A stretch of 64,000 bases of DNA from assembly GCA_022316685.1 (NCBI GenBank), contig JAKJHU010001085.1:1-64000 (forward strand). The letters are read 5' to 3'. Within the stretch, counting starts at the first letter, position 1. Each line of letters begins with the position of its first letter. Both the position numbers and the translations under genes were made by a program. The DNA comes from Progne subis subis (Eukaryota; Chordata; Aves; Passeriformes; Hirundinidae). Below the pieces are notes generated by a model that was not told the DNA's origin, made no database searches, and saw only the letters and a program-made list of their open reading frames with translations. Of this stretch, positions 31,601 through 41,379 are shown in pieces.

Positions 31601-31725
31601 TCCCTACTGTAGGGGAAGTACCCCTAATACTAAAAACCCCTCTGAATAATTTTGCATGGGTAGCCTCTGATGCCCTGGGGAAAGAGCATCGAATAAACAC
31701 ACGCTGGATAATTCCATCATTCTAA
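28648..31725 (+). CDS. pol: pol of young class III provirus: protease, RT, RNase H, integrase
   Basis: An intact frame of 1025 codons from the first ATG at 28648. The frame is open from 28576 and is probably entered by -1 frameshift from gag. Protease has DTGAQ at residues 32-36. Reverse transcriptase has LPQGYKHSP and the catalytic YIDD at 297-300. RNase H begins about residue 590 with its first aspartate in WFTDAS (D597), followed by YTDSYAVY and NNKADELA. Integrase has an HHCC-type zinc region (LHVKRQHTG ... CISACEQC) and the D,D35E triad D816, D874, E910. The RT and integrase motifs are of ERV-L/class III type; no dUTPase is visible. No stop or frameshift was found, so enzymatic activity is plausible. 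Confidence 0.93.
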   Translation: MYLRMLTKNKSGDILITAITGPKRVFVTFLVDTGAQISALTKRDAQKCGVVPTKRQCCILNALGTTESMNMALVKLMLPGEEDQLVVKMVIGDIPNNLLGMDVLAGRQWEDSEGFLWSFGAPPINIRLLQTAPALPYSKTTNVKQYPLPSGAKEGIKTVIQDLRDQGVIVNTHSPFNSPVWPVRKPNGKWRLTVDFRRLNANTDPLTAAVPNLAELITSIQEKAHSIMATIDVKDMFFMIPIQPEDMDRFAFTWEGQQYTFTRLPQGYKHSPTLAHHALAKELEKIPKPDNVDVYQYIDDILVGGDEIGVVGDTQQEIISHLESLNLQIPSEKIQKPSQEVKFLGIWWKGGMTCIPPDTLTSLDQIKMPESRKDLQQALGLLVFWRKHIPDFSIIARPLYDLLRKGVKWDWTPAQEEALQLLIFEATAHQALGPIHPTDPFQVEWGFASSGLSIHIWQRGPEGPTRPVGFYSRGFKDAEKRYTIWEKGLFVVSLALIEAEKITRQQPIVLRGPFKVIKAITAGTPPPEGVAQRASVRKWYAQIEYYCNTFSVTEGAVKNLAIQETESLDNTQEKPASVIKVAPPFSPEQSTNSWFTDASARREGKVWRYRAAALHISSGERIITEGEGSAQVGELIAVWSVFQHEIQNTSFVCIYTDSYAVYKGCTEWLPFWQQNGWEVNRIPVWQKEKWQEIFNIASQGNFAVGWVASHQTDGNPAGEWNNKADELAKLSPLKKEQIIEDWDQLLEWLHVKRQHTGAKDLYKEAHARGWPVTREMCKTCISACEQCRKRLERHPLEDDPLHLREGKGLWDAWQVDYIGPFKKSGGKHFVLVGVEIISGLVQANAFQRATGDNTVRALQEWFGTFPKPQEIQSDNGSHFTARVVQDWAKNEGIKWVFHTPYYPQANGIVERTNGLLKRLLKPQEGNWDARLWEAVKGVNSRWGTNGCPKITAFCPTAPSIIPSPQGPEDPKNPVHYPGQPVLVDLPTVGEVPLILKTPLNNFAWVASDALGKEHRINTRWIIPSF

Positions 31726-31820
31726 TCATTGTCCCTGCCTCTTAGTGGCAGAACTTTTTTTTTTCTCTGTTGTTTACTTTTTACAGAAGAACCCCGGGGG
31801 ACATAAGGATAATCTGAACC

Positions 31821-33284
31821 ATGATAAAACTAGTGATGTTCTTCTGCATTCTACCACAATACCACGGCCAGGATTCCTCAGAGTGGCCGTGGTCTGAAGC
31901 TATCGTCAAGTACACTAATGTTCTAGGATCTTATCCCAAAGGTCGCCAGCCGAATCTAGCAACTGTGGTACAGCATGGCTCGAAGGCGTACCGTCTGAAC
32001 GAGTGGGGATGGGATCAGAAGGAGTGGATTAAAACCCTAATTGGAACAGTGGGTGAAGTAATTATGATAGCATGTAGAAAGGTGGAAGGATATCGCCATG
32101 AGAAAGCCTCTTCCATTACATTTGCTGGGAATTTCTTAGAACCAGATGGAAAAAATTATTTGTATATCCCTACAGCAGAATTATGCCCTACTAAAAAGTG
32201 GAACTGCACTAAACAAATTCCCCTTACCCTGTGCTGCCGTCAAGAATATGTGGGTAATTATACTTCAAGCCCCAACACCAATAATATGGCAATTACAAAG
32301 GATTGCAGTAATGAACCAACTGATTGCTGGTACAGCTTTGTTTTAGTTAAGCCCACTTATGTAACATGTCGTTGGCAAAATAACTCAACGAATCCATCAG
32401 GTTTTAAAGGTTTAGTTTATAAATTTAAGTTAAACCCCATAACAAAATCCACACAGAGTACTACAATAGTCACCCCTCAACGGGTGAAAGATCCCTTTTT
32501 CCAACATAATTCTGAATGGCCTTGGTCCCAAGCTTTTGTTCATTTTACTGGATCCATGGGGGATGTAAAAGATTTAAACCTGTCAACTATGGTTATGCAT
32601 GAAAATCAGGTATATACCAGACAGGAATGGGAAAAACAAAAATTATGGCAGCTTCAGGGAATAGTGGGAGAAAAGATTAGTATAGGATGTCGAATGATAA
32701 ATGGAACCACCTATAGTAAGGCAACTTCCATCAGTGTTTTGACAAAACAAATATATAAGCATGAAGAAGTCTGCACACACCCGAGCATACAGGACTGTTG
32801 GTACAATTTCACACTAGCACAAACAGTGGAAGTAGTTTGTCTTTGGGCCAAAAATACTGAAGGGCTTTCTTTTAAGTTTAAAATAAACGTTATAGCCCAA
32901 TTTACTACAACGCATACTACTCCAACTCAACCGCCAGTTACACTTGACCCAAGAATTTCTGAAATTGGGCCATATATAATTAGGAAGACTGGACAACAAC
33001 AAATACTGTTTAATCCAGTATGGTCTCTTAAGCAGGTCAAATTACTCATGCAAAATAACGTCTCAGAAATTCAGCCAGCTTGTTCACCCTTCCTGCAGAC
33101 TTCCTTTGAAGGATGGACAACTTGGTTGCGAAAACGGAACTCTTTTAAAAGGCGGACAATTAGAGATATAACTGGTGTTATGGGAACAGGATTGGGAATT
33201 CTAAATAGCATTGATTCAGAAGTATTAATGAATAAATTGGCTACCACAACTAGAGATTTGACTAAATTACAACAACCACTATAG
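31821..33284 (+). CDS. env: env of young provirus, surface subunit and fusion region, ending in amber
   Basis: A 487-codon frame from ATG at 31821, preceded by a short hydrophobic N-terminus that may be a signal peptide. Two tandem copies of one ectodomain module follow. Each starts SEWPWS (about residues 22 and 230), continues with an EW...VGE...I.CR core and closes with DCWY...C.W...FKFK. There are several NxS/T glycosylation sites. A furin-type site (RKRNSFKRR) ends at residue 445 (base 33155). A glycine-rich fusion-peptide-like segment follows (GVMGTGLGILNS). Translation stops at TAG 33282-33284, 42 residues after the cleavage site, and the same frame then continues open. If expressed as is, the product would be a secreted surface-type protein without a membrane anchor. 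Confidence 0.85.
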   Translation: MIKLVMFFCILPQYHGQDSSEWPWSEAIVKYTNVLGSYPKGRQPNLATVVQHGSKAYRLNEWGWDQKEWIKTLIGTVGEVIMIACRKVEGYRHEKASSITFAGNFLEPDGKNYLYIPTAELCPTKKWNCTKQIPLTLCCRQEYVGNYTSSPNTNNMAITKDCSNEPTDCWYSFVLVKPTYVTCRWQNNSTNPSGFKGLVYKFKLNPITKSTQSTTIVTPQRVKDPFFQHNSEWPWSQAFVHFTGSMGDVKDLNLSTMVMHENQVYTRQEWEKQKLWQLQGIVGEKISIGCRMINGTTYSKATSISVLTKQIYKHEEVCTHPSIQDCWYNFTLAQTVEVVCLWAKNTEGLSFKFKINVIAQFTTTHTTPTQPPVTLDPRISEIGPYIIRKTGQQQILFNPVWSLKQVKLLMQNNVSEIQPACSPFLQTSFEGWTTWLRKRNSFKRRTIRDITGVMGTGLGILNSIDSEVLMNKLATTTRDLTKLQQPL

Positions 33285-34526
33285 TCGTCCTTATTGGCTT
33301 TGGGAACACATGAGTGGTTGTTATCAAACGTATTACCAAATTGGGAAAAGGTAAATGTAAAAGATCATAAATTGATAATTGATGCACTGAATGCTACACA
33401 AAACAATGTTTCTTTGGCCCTCAGCTGTATCCAAGCTCAATTGTGGATGCAGTCCGTTGCTGCCTCTATTATAAGAGAAGGTGAAGAAGGCACTTTCCCT
33501 ACTGAAATTCGGAAAATAATTTGGGACAATGCCACTGACTTTGAAAGAGAATTCCAATCCTGGTGGAACTTAGTAAATTTTACTTACAACCCCATTACAA
33601 ACATGGCTACAGCTTTTGTGTTAACCATACGAAATGCTTCAGTACATTCGATATTCCCTATCATTGCATTAGGATTGAATCACGATGGAGCTATTCTCTA
33701 TCCTTCCGAGCATAGGGAATGGGCCCGTCAAATTGGTGAGAAATGGCAAACTGTTAACTTAGAATCCTGTATTGTCCGAGAACAACAAGGGTTTATCTGT
33801 GAAAGTAATGCAATTATAGCCCAAGATATTTGCCTGGATACAGAGCAAAATATCTGTCATTTTGAAATTCATCCCAACGAGGCCCCTGGAACAGTCCTTA
33901 TATATATAGGCAATGGCTGTGCATGCTTTAGAACTATTTGTGATATGGTATTTGTAGAAAACATAGTAGTAGACACTAAAAATCATTCAAACTTCTGTGC
34001 TTGTAATTTTACTAAAATTACAGGATGTGATTTTTCATATAAAGCTCCAGTTACTACTCATTACCTTTTGCAATCGAATTACACATTAATTCACAAACTA
34101 TCACCTACTCCCATTGGAATGAACTTAACTTTGGTAAAGCAATTGTTGCTTCACCAGGACTTAATAGAAATTTTGGAAAAAATCAAGAAAGACGGACAGA
34201 AAACCCTGATAACTGTTCATCATAATGTGAAAGAAATACATCGTGTTATAGAAAGGGTAAGAAAAGATATCGAGCACAAATGGTGGGATACTCTTTTCGG
34301 GTGGTCACCTACTGCCACAAGTGCTTTGAACAAATTGTGTCATCCTATAATTGTCCTCTTGATTTTAGTTTTAATTGGTTTTCTTTTTTCAGCAATCTTA
34401 TTCATTATGAATTGGAGAATGATGAAACGGTTAACACGGTTGACGTCCATAATTAATGCTCATAACCTGGCAGATATCCTCTCCCCCATGGACATTCCCA
34501 AGACTATTGACACAAGACGATTATAA
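33285..34526 (+). pseudogene. env: env transmembrane remainder downstream of the amber codon
   Basis: This continues the env frame without further interruption for about 413 codons. The listed beginning has no ATG (TTG at 33294), so it would be made only by readthrough or in an allele without the stop. It encodes a very long TM ectodomain with helical heptads (ALNATQNNVSLALSC) and a cysteine cluster (GCACFRTIC ... FCACNF). A second long helix follows (HHNVKEIHRVIERVRKDIE), then a hydrophobic anchor at about 34335-34415 (IIVLLILVLIGFLFSAIL) and a 36-residue tail. A TM subunit of roughly 450 residues is unusually long for retroviruses other than foamy viruses. The older element at 13.4-14.4 kb has the same region. 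Confidence 0.85.
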
Positions 34527-34865
34527 AATTTGAATGTATATTTTGAAATTATTTCCTTTTGTAATTTTTTGAAATTACTTTTGATTTTTTGTGATTTGTT
34601 ATAAAAGAATTATTCTAATTAATACTGATTGTTTTTATTGTTTTGATTAATTGTGATTTGTTTTATAACCTGAATTAATTACTCTTACTTTTCCCTTTTC
34701 TACTTTTCCTTTTCCTTCTTTTCCTCCCTCTCTACATGCTACCTCTGTTTCTCGGGATATACTACCAACGTTGAGGAGTCCTGAAGACCTCGCAACGCCA
34801 CTACGGAACCCTGCTGAAGAAGATCTCTTGAAGACAATCGTGAGTCACGGGGTGATGTAAGAGTC
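34527..34865 (+). mobile_element. AT-rich 3' untranslated region of the young provirus
   Basis: T-rich sequence between env and the 3' LTR with no open frame of note. The polypurine tract is not obvious; candidates are gaagaagat near 34818 and cacgggg at 34846-34852, just before tgatgtaagag. If the LTR starts at that TG (34853), the 5' LTR is truncated by a few bases. Confidence 0.6.
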
Positions 34866-35580
34866 TGTCTGAAGTTCCCTTCATTTGCCTCACGATCGTC
34901 ATAAGGACCCCGAGGACCCCACTGCAGTTCTGGCCTGCTCGAGGTGGATGCTTGCCAATCGTCTGTAGGCGCATTTTCCTGTGTCACCACGCCACAGTAC
35001 ACGGGCTTTGAGCAGTGTAATGGTAGTTCTGTACCCGAAGATTACACCTGCTTCACGGTCCCTGCTTCATGACAATAGCCTAGGAATTTCCCCACCTCTT
35101 GGCCAAAGGGAACTTTCTGGGGTAACTTTGGTGGTCCCCCACAGAAAATCCTTCATCTGCTTCGCAATCACCGTGACAGACAGAGATCAAAACCCTCTTG
35201 CAAGGACTGAGATTGAGACCCCTATATGAAGCCCCTCTCAAGGACTGAGACATCAGACCCCGACAACCCCAATACTGGGGGTGGGGGCTGACTTAACCAA
35301 AGCGAGATGTTTGCCTGGAGGCGTGATCGTTGGACCAAGAAGACAATGGCTCTCGCTTACTGCTAAGAACATGAACTACCTGTTCCCCCTCGGGAGCTTC
35401 AACACTTTTACCTGTTCCCCCCGTGACTGAGGACTATAATAAAAACCCCTGAGTTAACCAGAGATTTGGAGAGCGCCTCTCCCCGACGTGACAGGCGGAC
35501 CCATCGACCGGACCCATCGACCGGACCCATCGACCGGACCACGAGGACTCCGTCTCCACGTTTGGTAGCTATATCCCCCC

Positions 35581-35640
<60 letters not shown>

Positions 35641-35784
35641 TAATCCTTCTATCGCATTTTGCTATGATCAATCAATAAAATGTGCATTTGTTTTAATGCT
35701 GAAATCCCCTCTGTGTTGTGTTTTGCACTCTGAGATCAGAAAACGAACCATCACGACCCCCGCTCGTCCGAGCGGATCGTGACA
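34866..35784 (+). mobile_element. 3' LTR of young class III provirus
   Basis: Nearly identical to 25217-26138, with the same TATA-like box, ggacccatcgacc tandem units, CT run and AATAAA. It ends gtgaca at 35784 and is followed at once by zinc-finger 3' flank (gctgctccagc) that also occurs left of the provirus at 24770. Confidence 0.93.
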
Positions 35785-36227
35785 GCTGCTCCAGCTCCAT
35801 CCCCCGTGGGAGGATCGGCCTTGGATGATCCCCAGTGACCCCCGTTGGGCAGAGCCCTGCTGATCCATGGTCCTGCTGATCCGTGTTGGGAAGACACCTG
35901 GCTGGGATGCTCCACATCTTCCTGGCTCCCTGTGGGCACCTGGATCAATGCAGGGGCAGGAACATCCATTGGGACACAGACCGACATTGGGAATTCCTTG
36001 GGCAGAACGGATTTTTTGACTTTCAGCCCCAGAAAATCTTTTGCGTTCAATCCTATCATCTGGTGGCATCAAGGAATACTGGATGGTCTTGGAGGTCTTT
36101 TCCAATCTCAGGGATTCCACAATTTTGATTCCTGTTGCCCTAGTGTGTCTTGCACAGCCAAATAGTGAAGATCAAGTGCAGGAACCAAGATTTTGGAGAC
36201 ATTGGGGTGGAAACCCCTCCAAAAAAG
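35785..36227. repeat. Right copy of the 443-bp direct repeat flanking the young provirus
   Basis: Reads identically, as far as I can compare by eye, to 24770-25212. It then continues (gttcttccct...) into the sequence that follows the zinc-finger flank in the undisturbed unit at about 55914. It is far too long for an integrase target duplication. Confidence 0.9.
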
Positions 36228-37731
36228 GTTCTTCCCTCTCAGCCAGGCACATGGATCCTCAGCTGGCACAGGCACGAAAATCCTTTTTGTTTGACCTTGA
36301 TTTGTTTTTCATTTCTCTTCATCTCTTTAAAATATCCAACACTGGGGTAAAAATAAAGAGATTGAAGTGAGACATGGGTGAGGACATGGGGGACATAGAC
36401 ATGGTGGGACACAGACATGGAGAGTGACATGGGGACACATGGACATGGACAGGGATGTGGCCATTCATGGGGACATGAGGGGAAATGGGCACAGCTGGAG
36501 ATGTGGGGGACAATGACAGGGATGGATTTGTGGTGGGGAGACAGCCATGGGTGAGGACATGGTGGGACATGGCCAGTGACCTGTGGGGACATGGCCATGG
36601 CCGGTGCCATGGGGGGAACTTGCAGGGGCTGTGGGGGATGCTGGGTTTGAGGGAGTTGAGGGTTCCTGGGAGGGACTTGGGGCTTGCTAAAGGGCTTTGG
36701 GGAGCCCAGAGCTGGGAGACCCTGGCAGAGGTTGTGGGGCAGCTGCTCAAGGAGCCCCTGAGCTGGACCCCCAGGTGGGCATTGGGCTCCTGGAAGGGAA
36801 TGAAGGTCCTTGTCCCCAGGAGGGAAATCCCAGCAGCCCCAGGGTATTGGGGGCAGCTGAGAGGCCACAACAAGGAGGGGAAAGCCAAACAGAGCTGTCC
36901 CCCTCCAGAACTGCACCCCAAAATCCCAAACTCAGGGCTCCTCCCAGGAAAAAGCTGTCAGGAGGTGCCAGAATTGAGGGAAAGGGGGATGGGACCTCAG
37001 ACTGAGCCGGAGGGGCCTGGAACCTCCAAAACCAAGCATGGGGGACAGGGCTAGTGGATTGGGGGGCAGAGGGGAAGGGGTGGAAGAGCAGGGAAGTAGA
37101 GGGGGCTAGAATCCCCAAATTGCTTTGGGAAGGGTCCCACACCTGCTCCTTTCTAATCCCCAAGATGGTGCTGGGGCAGTGCTGGAATCTGGGCCTGGCT
37201 TGGGCACCCCCCCTGCGCCCCCTCCCCAAATTCCCCTGGCAGCTTCAGGGCGCCCAGGCGCCTTTTGGTGTTGGCTGGGTGCTGTGCTGGGGTTCAGGTG
37301 CCTCCCAAGGAGTCCCCAGAGCGGGGTGACACAGGGGGGACACACGGGGGTCCCCATTCCCAATCCATCCTGGGGCCCGTTCTGTCCCCTCCCGAATCAT
37401 GGTCCCCCCGCAGGGTCCCCCCAAGTCCCTCTCCACTGTCCCCAGTAAACAGGACTGGGGTGAACTGGGAAGCTTTGTTGGGAACACTGGGAGCAGCTGG
37501 GTGGGGACAGAGTGACAGCAGGGCTGGGGGGACACACGATCCCCCCAAAATCATCTTGGGGACAGAGCAGGGGGTCCCAGCCAGGCCCGAGGCCATGGGG
37601 AGGGGCTGCGACCGCCGCCAGCTCAGGAGCTCTGTGGGCAGAGAAAAGGGGGTGACACCGGGCTGGGGGGCCCTGGGGGAGCACACACGCTCTGGGGGAG
37701 GGGGGACACGAGCCCCGGGACCCCCCCTCAC
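36228..37731. other. Minisatellite and GC-rich intergenic DNA, left MHC unit
   Basis: Bases 36360-36620 are a loose tandem array of GGACATGG-type words. The rest, to about 37730, is GC-rich with no recognised exon. It lies downstream of the class II B exons and includes their probable 3' UTR (around 37440-37640). It is matched at 56040-57417. Confidence 0.6.
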
Positions 37732-39282
37732 CTTCTTGCACATGTTGAAGCTGAGCCCCAGCACCAGGAAGACAAAGCCCAACACAAAGCCCCCAATCCC
37801 CTTCATCATCTTGCTGTAGGCAGCGTCCGGTGGCATCTCTGGGGAGCCTGCAGGGCTCAGGACCCCCCAAAACCTCTCACAGACACTCCAAGCCCCTCCA
37901 AGCTCCCTCCCAGTCTCCCTGAGCCCACCCAGGACCCCCTGAAACCTCCTTCCAATCCCTTCCCTGCCTCCCCAGGACCCATCAAAGCCCCTCCTGTCCC
38001 TCTCAGGATCCCATAACCTCCTCAATTGCCCCCCCACCCCTCCAGGACCCCCAAACCCTCTCCCAGTCCCTTCTCAGTCCCACCAGGATTCACCAAGACT
38101 CCTCCCGGTCTCTTCCCAGTGCAACCAACCTCATCCCAATCCCTGCTTTCCAATCCCCGATCTCTTTCCAGCCCCTCCAGGCTCACTCCAATCCCTCCCA
38201 GTTACACCCAGCACCCCCCAAAGTCGCTCCCCACTTCCTCCCAGCACATCCCAGTGCCTCTCCCAGTTCCCCCCAGTGCCTCCCCCGTGCCCCAGTGCCG
38301 GCTCAGGGGCTGCTCCAGGCTGACGTGCTCCACCTGGCAGCTGGAGGTGACCCCGCGCCGAGGGGAGGTTTCCAGCAGCACCAGGAGCTGCTGGCTCCAG
38401 TCCCCGTTGGGGACCACGGCGGTGCCACCCCGTGCCCCGAGAGCTGCTGCTGGCCCTGGAAGCAGCTCAGCTGGATGTGGGCAGGGTAGAAATCCATCCC
38501 GGAGCAGAGCAGGCGGCCGGGGCCAGGCTGGGAGCTCGAGGGCAGCAGCGAGATGGAAACGCTGGGAGGGGTCACTGGGAGAGGGAAGGGAGGGGTGGTG
38601 TGGCAGCGAGAGGGACTGGGAATGGACTGGGACTGGGCTGAGAGGAAGTGGGAGGGACTGGGAGGAACTGGGAATGAAGCGCGCGGCACTGGGAGGCCGA
38701 ATGGAGCGCGGGGCACTCGGCGCTGCGGGTCTGCCTGGCAACAGATGAGTCATCACAGACACGCGCTCTCATTGGCTGAGCGGCGTCAGCTCCACGCACG
38801 GCCGGGATGGACACGCGGGGGAGAACTGGGAGAGACTGGGACGGACTGGGATGGACTGGGAGAGCCACGGGTGTCTCGGAGAGGGGCAGGAGGCCCCGGG
38901 CATGGACACAAGGAGGGCTGAGGGCTCTGGGCGGATTCCCAGGCAGGTTTTGAGGCGCTCCAGGGTCATTGCTAGCGCAGGGCCCCACGGGACACGCTCT
39001 GCCCCACGCACACCTCCGCGCTCCACGAGGAACGGGCTGGACAACTCGTAGTTGTGCCGGCAGTGCCTGTCCGCCGCAGCCCGTCTGTGCTCCCTCCATT
39101 GCGGGTCGCTGTTCCAGGACCTGGCAACTTCTCCCCACAGGAGGTGTCCCCCACCTACAGCCCCACATCGCTGCCCGAGGGCAGGAGCTGCTCCCGGTTG
39201 TCGCTGTTCCTGTCCACGACCCTCCCCCGCTCGGTGCCGTTCATGCAGTGCCAACCGCACTTCAGCATCTCCTGGAACAGCC
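37732..39282 (-). pseudogene. MHC class II B chain pseudogene, left copy
   Basis: Three class II beta exons are recognisable on the minus strand. Exon 2 (beta-1, 39014-39282) reads GLFQEMLKCGWHCMNGTER and ends CRHNYELSSPFLVERG. It has an in-frame stop near 39168 and a frameshift near 39135. Exon 3 (beta-2, about 38293-38574) has the Ig-type cysteines (GRLLCSGMDFYPAHIQ ... SCQVEHVSLEQPL) but lacks one base near 38424, and its donor lacks GT. Exon 4 (37732-37847) encodes the connecting peptide and membrane helix (GFVLGFVFLVLGLSF) with good splice sites. A signal-peptide exon is not found. In life the protein pairs with class II alpha to present peptides. This copy is dead. The right copy at 57418-59217 has the same lesions. 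Confidence 0.9.
38734..38780 (+). promoter_or_regulatory. MHC class II X-X2-Y promoter module, left copy
   Basis: CCTGGCAACAGATG (X box, RFX site) is followed by AGTCATC (X2, CREB-type), 13 bases, and CTCATTGGCTGAG (Y box, NF-Y site). The 13-base spacing matches the classical class II arrangement. It points to the plus strand and lies between exons 3 and 2 of a minus-strand pseudogene, so it does not belong to those exons. Confidence 0.8.
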
Positions 39283-39796
39283 CTGTGTGTGCAGGACACA
39301 GGTGCGGGGGTGCCCGCAGCAGCCCAGAGCAGCCAAGAGCTCCGGGGCAGCCCCGACTCCGCAGCCCCAGGGGAGTCCGGCTGAGGAGCTCGGGGCGCTG
39401 TGGGGCTGGCTGGCGCCTGGGGAGTCCTCAGCGCCCTGCGCTCTGATGGGCTCAATTCTTTTAGTGCCTTCTCTGATGGGCTGAGGAGAGGCCCGGCAGT
39501 GGAGAGAAGGATCGGGACAGATCCCGCCCCGAGCAGCGGCGCGGCCACAACAGAGCCAGCCTGGGCACAGGGAGGGAATTTATTACCAACCAAATCACAG
39601 CAACACCAGGAGAAGGGCAAGAAATGTCTCCAACACCTTCCCCACAGCCAGTGGGGATCAGCAGGAGCACGGATCAGCAGGGCTCTGCCCACCGGGGGTC
39701 ACTGGGGATCATCCAAGGCCGATCCTCCCACGGGGGATGGAGCTGGAGCAGCGCACGAAGCTCTTCCCGCTCTCGGGGCACTCGCAGCGCTTCCCT
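39283..39796. other. Degraded class II 5' region joined to zinc-finger 3' flank
   Basis: Bases 39283-39500 lie upstream of beta-1 and carry two CCCATCAG words on the minus strand that look like mutated Y boxes; no start codon exon is visible. Bases 39500-39796 are zinc-finger 3' UTR on the minus strand, with a minus-strand AATAAA near 39577 (gaatttattacc). Confidence 0.5.
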
Positions 39797-40021
39797 TAGC
39801 GGTGCCTCCGCTGGGGTCGGGTCTCTGGGAGAAGCCCTTCCCACACTGCCCACACTCCCAGGGCCCATCCTTGGTGTGGATGTGCTGGTGAATTTTGAGG
39901 CTGGAGTTCCGTCTAAAGGTCTTCCCACATTCCCCACACTCGGAGCGCCATTCTCTGGTGTGGATTATCTAGTGCCATATGAGGTTGGAGTCGAAGCTGG
40001 AGCTTTTACCACATTCTCTAC
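39797..40021 (-). pseudogene. Zinc-finger gene fragment, left copy
   Basis: Minus-strand remnant of the last fingers of the local zinc-finger family: a finger ending in LIWH with a stop before its IIH, a complete finger ([21 protein letters not shown]), and a terminal finger that runs out of frame after [14 protein letters not shown]. Everything 5' is replaced by an LTR at 40022. It is broken by a stop, a frameshift and truncation. Matches 59732-59956. Confidence 0.85.
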
Positions 40022-40689
40022 TGTCCTGGTTTAGGGACAAATTTGGGAGAAAACCCCTGAATGGGATCCCTCTGGGAAGCAATCCCAAATGGCTCCTCCC
40101 TCCAACTGGTCTGGTAAAAAATTTTTTTGGAGAAAAGTGGAAAAAACTATTTTACTTACCAAACAAAGTGCATGCAAGTATAAAGAATGAATAATATGAA
40201 ACAATAAAACCTCTCGTTCTGGAATGAGATGGCAAATTGAGGAAGTTCTTGCCCTGGATGTAGCTCAGCTCTCTCTCAGTCTCTCATCAGTCCCAGTCGC
40301 TCCGGCGCTGATGGAAATGCCGAGGTCCAGGCCCTGGTGGGCTGCAGGTGCAGCCCTCAGTGCTCCCCTGGGTTTTCAGTCCAGAGCAGGTTTAAACAGT
40401 TCCAAGAAAAAGGAAAAAAAAACCCAACAAAACAGTCCATAGAACTTCTCTGCCCTAGCTAGCTGAAACTAACTAAAAGGAAAAAAAATATCTTTGTCCT
40501 GCAGTCTCTCCAAGCTTCTGCCAAACACCCTGTCTGGAGAGGAATGTGTAGGAGTCAGGCCGTTTTCTCAAAACAAACTCCTCGCTTCCCCTTGCTCTTA
40601 GAACCAGTCTTAAAGGCACAGAACTCAATATAGAGCACAAACAAAACAGACAACTGGGGATACACGCATCACAAAGTCACCCTAGGACA
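40022..40689 (-). mobile_element. ERV-L-like LTR, left copy
   Basis: About 668 bases bounded by tgtcctggttta and ccctaggaca, which form a short terminal inverted repeat (TGTCCT/AGGACA). Strand is inferred from the resemblance of its reverse complement to common songbird LTRs and is uncertain. One end abuts the zinc-finger fragment and the other an unrelated ERV leader, with no matching target duplication. It therefore marks a recombination point rather than a simple insertion. Confidence 0.7.
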
Positions 40690-41379
40690 GTCGGGCACCT
40701 TCCTCCCCCCTGCCAGAAGGGAGGCAATCCTCTCTCCAGTGGCTGCTTTAACTTAGTAGTCTCTGGAGGGGAGTATTTTTCCCAGCCCTAAGGGTCCTAG
40801 CTCCCTCTCCTTAAACCAGTCCTCTATGGTCCAGCAAAGGGGGCTTATCCCCTCCAGGTATCCTTGGTTCCTTCTCCGTTGGGTCCCACCCGTGTGTCGG
40901 TGTCCCACCTGGGGAAAGCCTACTCCAAGGTACCGCTCGGAGCCTCCTTCAATGGAGGAACGGGAGCCTGCGCGAGTTAGGGTGGCGAACGGAATGATAC
41001 TCCCCCTTCTCCCACTCTTTCAGGGCACCTCAGGGTGCACTCACTCCTCTCACTCACTCTGATACGCTCTTACTCTCACACTGTCTCATACACTCTTACT
41101 CTCACACACTCTCTCACTGGCACTTCTCCCTTTCGCACTCCAATTCAAATTCGTACCACCCGATGCCGAATCCCCACTCGCAGAACCGACCTGTGTCCTG
41201 CGAGCCTCGCTCCCTCTCAGAGGGTCTTTCACTCTGGGTTGCCGGGTCCCTGGTAGCCCTTTGGGAAATCCCAGCTGCACTGTCCACGGTCGAGGAGAAG
41301 GCGATGACCTCAGGTGGGGAAAACTCCTCCAGGCGTGCTACTGGGATCCGTCTTCTTCCAGACCGCTTCCAGGTGTGGG
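40690..41379 (-). mobile_element. Leader sequence of a minus-strand ERV, left copy
   Basis: The sequence downstream (on the minus strand) of a primer site at 41380-41397. It contains a low-complexity CTCTTACTCTCACAC-type repeat at about 41030-41125. No gag domain is recognised. It is truncated at the LTR junction at 40689/40690. Confidence 0.55.

Noticed and set aside
33294..34526. Treating the second env frame as an independent gene
   Set aside because: It has no ATG at its beginning, lies in the same frame as the first part, and encodes only the TM remainder.
24770..36227. Reading the 443-bp flanking repeats as a giant target-site duplication
   Set aside because: Retroviral integrases stagger cuts by 4-6 bases, and the 5' LTR end is slightly truncated, so a separate duplication or recombination is needed.
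36360..36640. CRISPR-like regularity of GGACATGG words
   Set aside because: The units are short, irregular and without equal-length unique spacers. It is a minisatellite in vertebrate DNA.
40022..40689. Pairing the LTR at 40022-40689 with the one at 41402-41928 as the two LTRs of one provirus
   Set aside because: They are unrelated in sequence, and the region between is only the leader of the second element.
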